A stretch of DNA of 30,735 bases from JAVBPP01 sp031549535 (GTDB lineage: Bacteria; Bacillota; Clostridia; Oscillospirales; Acutalibacteraceae). The stretch lies in NCBI GenBank assembly GCA_031549535.1, contig JAVBPP010000067.1, positions 1 through 30,735 on the forward strand, given 5' to 3'. A model generated the notes under the pieces. The model was not told the DNA's origin. It searched no databases and saw nothing but the letters and a program-made list of their open reading frames with translations. Numbering within the stretch: position 1 is the stretch's first letter; the number at the start of each line of letters is the position of its first letter. The position numbers and the translations under genes are program-made. Of the stretch, positions 27,729 to 30,735 are shown piece by piece.

Positions 27729-29159
27729 CTATCTGCCACGCGGCGGCCTGCCACTCGGTGGCTTGCCACGCGGTGGCTTGGTGTTTCTGGAATCGCGATA
27801 TTCCAACACACGCAGCTGCCGATTTTTCTTTTTCTTTCGGTTCACATAAATCACAAGGCCGATATAGCCCAGAATCATGAGCGCCAGCACAACGGCAATC
27901 AGCTTCACCGCCGTGGATTCAAACACGCGCTTGAGCTTGCTGCCCAGCAGCAGGAAGGAGTTTCGGCCAACATCCCGGTCAGAAACCAGATCCACGGTTG
28001 CTATCACCTGCCCGGCGTAAAGCACCTGCGCCTGGCCGTATACCGTGCCCTTGGCAATGGGCGCCTCTACGCTTTTGGGCAACGTTTCCGCAATGGGCTG
28101 CAGCAGCACACTGTCTTGATCCACCCCGGCGGGAACGAACGCAAACTGCTCTTTCGCGGGCACCAGCCGCAAAAAGTCGGAGGCAGAGGAAAGCGCCAGC
28201 GGTATCTCCGTCACAATCTGCACCGGTTCCGCCACGCAAATGAGCTTGATTTTTTCGAAGACCCAGTTATATAAATTTTTGCTGTCCAGCAGGGCAGTGT
28301 TTTCCGCCGTGCCGTCCTTCGGCTCACTGACATCCTTATCGCTGCCGTGCATGACCACCGCGTAATAGGTATAGCCGTTTTTGCTCGCGCAGGAAACAAC
28401 ACAGCGCCCGGCATCCTCCGTGTTGCCGGTTTTGATGCCGGTAACGTTGGGGTGATAATACTTTGGCGCGGTGCGGTTCAACAGCAAATTCGTGGTACTC
28501 AGCCGCCGCTCGGGGGTTTTGTTGGTGGCGTGCATCCTGTAAACGGATTTGGCCGTAATTTCCACAAAAAGCGGTTTTTGCATGGCGTACAGGGTAATGG
28601 CCAATATATCGTAAGCGGTGGTGTACATGCCCCTGTCGTCAAAACCGATGGCATTGGAAAAGCTGGTGTTTTCGCAGCCCAGTTCGGCCGCCTTTGCGTT
28701 CATCAGCGCAACAAAGGCCTCCTGGCTGCCGGAGATACCGTGGGCAAGCGTCACAGCGGCGTCGCACGCGCTGCAGATTAACAGGCAGTTCAGCAGCTCC
28801 TCCACCGTGAAAATTTCACCGACGCGCAGCCCCGCGTTGGATGCGTTTTTGCCCGCAATCAGCTCCAGCGCTTCGGCGGGCACGGTAACCTTGCTCCCCA
28901 AGTCCTGGCACTGCTCCAGCACAACAATCGCCGTCATAATCTTCGCCAGGGAGGCGGGGGCGGCGCGCTTATCCGCGTTCTTTTCCAAAATCACGCTCAC
29001 CGCCTGCGTGTTTTTATCCACATTCGCAAGCAGCACAATGTCGGAGTGCAGCGAAATTTCCTCCAGCGCCATGTCCAGGTAGCCGGAATCGGCGCAGGCG
29101 GGGAACGCCGCGCAAAGCATAATTAAGATGGAAAAAACGAGGGCAAGTCCCTTTTTCAT
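27729..29159 (-). CDS. dacA: D-alanyl-D-alanine carboxypeptidase (DacA/PBP5 type)
   Basis: A 476-residue low-molecular-weight penicillin-binding protein. A signal peptide (MKKGLALVFSILIMLCAAFP) is followed by the S11 peptidase domain with SLAK (70-73, catalytic Ser70) and KTG (243-245). The middle motif is Ser-Ala-Cys (130-132) where SxN is usual. A C-terminal beta domain precedes a transmembrane helix near 417-439 (LIAVVLALMILGYIGLVIYV) and a basic tail with PPRGKPPSGRPPRGR. It trims the terminal D-Ala from peptidoglycan stem peptides outside the membrane. A TTG six bases upstream is in frame, but GGAG is correctly spaced for ATG 29159. A genuine transmembrane anchor replaces the amphipathic helix of E. 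coli PBP5. Confidence 0.88.
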   Translation of the reverse strand: MKKGLALVFSILIMLCAAFPACADSGYLDMALEEISLHSDIVLLANVDKNTQAVSVILEKNADKRAAPASLAKIMTAIVVLEQCQDLGSKVTVPAEALELIAGKNASNAGLRVGEIFTVEELLNCLLICSACDAAVTLAHGISGSQEAFVALMNAKAAELGCENTSFSNAIGFDDRGMYTTAYDILAITLYAMQKPLFVEITAKSVYRMHATNKTPERRLSTTNLLLNRTAPKYYHPNVTGIKTGNTEDAGRCVVSCASKNGYTYYAVVMHGSDKDVSEPKDGTAENTALLDSKNLYNWVFEKIKLICVAEPVQIVTEIPLALSSASDFLRLVPAKEQFAFVPAGVDQDSVLLQPIAETLPKSVEAPIAKGTVYGQAQVLYAGQVIATVDLVSDRDVGRNSFLLLGSKLKRVFESTAVKLIAVVLALMILGYIGLVIYVNRKKKKNRQLRVLEYRDSRNTKPPRGKPPSGRPPRGR

Positions 29160-29178
29160 AGGCAACTCCGGTTTTTTG

Positions 29179-29207
29179 TTGAATTTTTGCGGGAAATCAA
29201 GTATAGT
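29179..29207 (+). promoter_or_regulatory. Promoter of the second metallophosphoesterase gene
   Basis: TTGAAT (29179-29184), 17 bases, TATAGT (29202-29207). The same AT-rich block reads TATACT on the minus strand and could serve dacA. Confidence 0.5.
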
Positions 29208-29272
29208 ATAACAAGCTCCTTTTCAAAAAGAAAGACAAAAAATGTGAATTCTTCTAAGGAATGGTTATTGCT

Positions 29273-29968
29273 ATGATTTGTGTAACAGGGGATACCCATG
29301 GGGATTATCAACGCTTTCAGGCGCCGGGGATGAAGCGGCTGAAGAAGGGCGACACCTTGATTATTTGCGGAGATTTCGGATTTATTTGGGAAAAGAATCC
29401 GCAGGAGGAAAAAATCCTGAAAAAACTTTCCAAAAAGAAATATACCATTTGCTTTGTTGACGGCACGCACGAGGATTTTACCCGGCTGAACGCCTACCCG
29501 GTGGAGCAGTGGAACGGCGGAAGCGTGCACAAAATCGCGGATAATTTAATTCACCTCATGCGCGGGCAGATTTACACCGTTGAGGGGAAAAAGATTTTTG
29601 CCATGGGCGGCGGGGAAAGTCCCGATTTTGAAATGCGCATGGCAAACGATGAAAAATGGAGCCGCCTGGAGACGCCCAACAGCGAGGAGCTGCTGGAGGG
29701 AGCAAAAAATCTGGAGGCCTGTGACTGCCGCCTGGATTATATCATCACCCATGAACCGCCCATGAAAATCAAAAGCTTTTTACGCCTGCAGGATAAGGAA
29801 AAGGTGCGCGTAACCGGGCTGAACACCTATTTTGAGGAGCTCAGCGGCGCGTGCAGCTATACGCGCTGGTTTTTCGGCTCCATGCATTTGGACAAGTTCG
29901 TTTCCAGCTCCCACATCGCCGTATTCCACAATCTGGTGAACGCCGAGAGCTGTGAGCCCATGCGCTAA
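29273..29968 (+). CDS. Metallophosphoesterase-fold protein with altered metal motifs
   Basis: A 231-residue protein of the calcineurin-like family. GDTHGD (6-11) and CGDFGFIWEKN (32-42) are intact. The third motif reads DGTHED (63-68), where the family has Gly-Asn-His, so the metal-bridging Asn is Thr65. ITHEPP (about 158-163) is kept. The last motif reads FGSMHLDK (201-208), where Gly-His-x-His is expected, so Ser203 replaces a metal-binding His. The enzyme may be inactive or have changed metal use. ATG 29273 is used; an in-frame ATG at 29261 has AAGGA directly against it, and the spacing to 29273 is 12. The stop overlaps that of the convergent next gene by 4 bases. Confidence 0.8.
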   Translation: MICVTGDTHGDYQRFQAPGMKRLKKGDTLIICGDFGFIWEKNPQEEKILKKLSKKKYTICFVDGTHEDFTRLNAYPVEQWNGGSVHKIADNLIHLMRGQIYTVEGKKIFAMGGGESPDFEMRMANDEKWSRLETPNSEELLEGAKNLEACDCRLDYIITHEPPMKIKSFLRLQDKEKVRVTGLNTYFEELSGACSYTRWFFGSMHLDKFVSSSHIAVFHNLVNAESCEPMR

Positions 29969-30504
29969 ACGGTGCCGCAGCTGCGTATGATTTCCTCTAT
30001 GCTGACCGGGCAAAAGTTGTTTTCATCAACCCCGACATGATACGCCCTGTTCCCCAACACACGCAGCCGCTCGGCCTGCTCCGGGTTTTCGCCGCTGTTG
30101 TGCACATGGCCGTAGAGATGAATGGCATCGCCGAAATAGCCCTGCCATTCCAAAATGGGGTAATGAAACAGAACGAATTTTAACTTTTTATAGTTTAATG
30201 CATAATAATCCTTAACCCAAGCGAACGCCGACACATCAAAGTCCCCATCGTCAAGGAATTTGTCGTGGTTCCCGCGAATCAAATATTTTGTTCCGTTCAG
30301 CTTTTGCAGCAGCTGCCGGGCGTCGGCTCCCGAACCCTGAAACATAAAGTCGCCGAGGATATAAATTTCATCCCCCGGGCGAACGCTTGCGTTCCAATAT
30401 TGAATCAGCGTCCGGTGCATGCTGTCAAGGTTCGGAAACGGGCGGTTCGCCAGGCGGATAATGTTGGAATGAAAAAAGTGTGTGTCCGCTGTAAAATAAA
30501 TCAT
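29965..30504 (-). CDS. Metallophosphoesterase (intact motifs)
   Basis: A 179-residue single-domain metallophosphoesterase with all signatures: TADTHFFHSNII (5-16), LGDFMF (about 50-55), RGNHDKFLD (about 76-84), FHYPILEWQG (about 112-121) and YGHVHNSG (about 130-137). The family includes small phosphodiesterases often found in phages and Firmicutes; the substrate is unknown. It is cytoplasmic, with no signal peptide. AAAAGGAAA lies about 7 bases before the ATG and a good promoter is upstream. It is convergent with the motif-altered relative at 29273-29968, overlapping it by 4 bases. The two are not close copies. Confidence 0.87.
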   Translation of the reverse strand: MIYFTADTHFFHSNIIRLANRPFPNLDSMHRTLIQYWNASVRPGDEIYILGDFMFQGSGADARQLLQKLNGTKYLIRGNHDKFLDDGDFDVSAFAWVKDYYALNYKKLKFVLFHYPILEWQGYFGDAIHLYGHVHNSGENPEQAERLRVLGNRAYHVGVDENNFCPVSIEEIIRSCGTV

Positions 30505-30542
30505 AAGCGTTTCCTTTTCTAAGAAGCCACATATAATTTAAT

Positions 30543-30571
30543 ATTGTAGCAAAAATTACCGAAACATGCAA
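30543..30571 (-). promoter_or_regulatory. Promoter of the intact metallophosphoesterase gene
   Basis: Minus strand TTGCAT (30571-30566), 17 bases, TACAAT (30548-30543) with TG one base before it. Confidence 0.65.
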
Positions 30572-30595
30572 TCTTTGCTTTTTTATTTTTAGTGC

Positions 30596-30624
30596 TTGAC
30601 AAACACCGCAAACCTCGCTATACT
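30596..30624 (+). promoter_or_regulatory. Sigma-A promoter reading out of the right edge
   Basis: TTGACA (30596-30601), exactly 17 bases, TATACT (30619-30624). Transcription should begin near 30631. The gene it serves lies outside the window. Confidence 0.85.
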
Positions 30625-30631
30625 CAAAATA

Positions 30632-30645
30632 GGAACGTTTGTTCT
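30632..30645. promoter_or_regulatory. LexA/DinR-box-like operator
   Basis: GGAACGTTTGTTCT contains GAAC-N4-GTTC, the core of the Gram-positive SOS box, placed at the expected transcription start. The central four bases deviate from the full consensus at one position. Confidence 0.5.
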
Positions 30646-30681
30646 GATTTTTGCCGGCAACAAAATCAATATACCGCCCCA

Positions 30682-30710
30682 CCCTGAACTAAGGACTGTT
30701 CGGGCTTTTT
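30682..30710 (+). terminator. Early hairpin with U-tract (possible attenuator)
   Basis: CCC(T)GAAC (30682-30689) pairs with GTTCGGG (30698-30704) with one bulged base, followed by CTTTTT. It lies only ~50 bases into the predicted transcript, so it would either end a short RNA or control the gene beyond the edge. Confidence 0.45.
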
Positions 30711-30735
30711 GTGTTGTATTACTACAAAATCAGGA

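Overview
The window reads as a chromosomal segment of a low-to-moderate GC, spore-forming Gram-positive bacterium of the Clostridia, most likely an Oscillospiraceae/Ruminococcaceae-type gut anaerobe. The evidence is strong AGGAGG-type ribosome sites, consensus sigma-A promoters, an HPr with both His15 and Ser46, the rsmD-coaD gene order, a meso-diaminopimelate dehydrogenase, a PadR regulator and a collagen-like exosporium-type protein. The taxonomic placement is inference from gene content.

Layout. 1-2291: 5' end of a GMP-synthase-like gene (minus) with a strong promoter, divergent from a secreted metallophosphoesterase; then a terminator and a PAP2 phosphatase. 2300-4630: XRE/TPR regulator, then an AT-richer accessory patch with a ~100 bp MITE-like element, dispersed GC-rich repeats, a lipoprotein gene split by a one-base change in an 8-A run, and a doubtful small ORF. 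4616-8977 (minus): probable operon of meso-DAP dehydrogenase, GH2 glycosidase and a URO-D-like protein. 9110-11273 (minus): two paralogous lipoproteins, with a PadR regulator upstream. 12005-16842: birA, a divergent DUF362-nitroreductase pair, a small XRE regulator and pncB. 16928-18040: collagen-like protein with 73 uninterrupted Gly-X-Y triplets.

18130-20330 is the most mobile-looking part. It holds an erm-family rRNA methyltransferase preceded by a promoter, a 9-codon leader ORF containing Arg-Ile-Arg and a hairpin (a probable drug-responsive attenuator), four copies of a ~90 bp structured GC-rich repeat, and an internally deleted IS630-type element.

20330-27619 (plus) is housekeeping: DUF1538 membrane protein with a tandem P-II-like protein, PHP histidinol phosphatase, HPr, uvrC, rsmD, coaD and a coiled-coil protein. 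27655-30735: a 20-bp-stem terminator between convergent genes, a D,D-carboxypeptidase (minus), two convergent metallophosphoesterases (one with two altered metal-binding motifs), and at the right edge a consensus promoter with a LexA-box-like site and an early hairpin leading out of the window.

I see no tRNA, rRNA or CRISPR array. Most promising leads: the erm leader/attenuator, the shortened glutaminase domain of the GuaA-like protein, the structured repeat family around erm, and the DUF1538/tandem P-II module.
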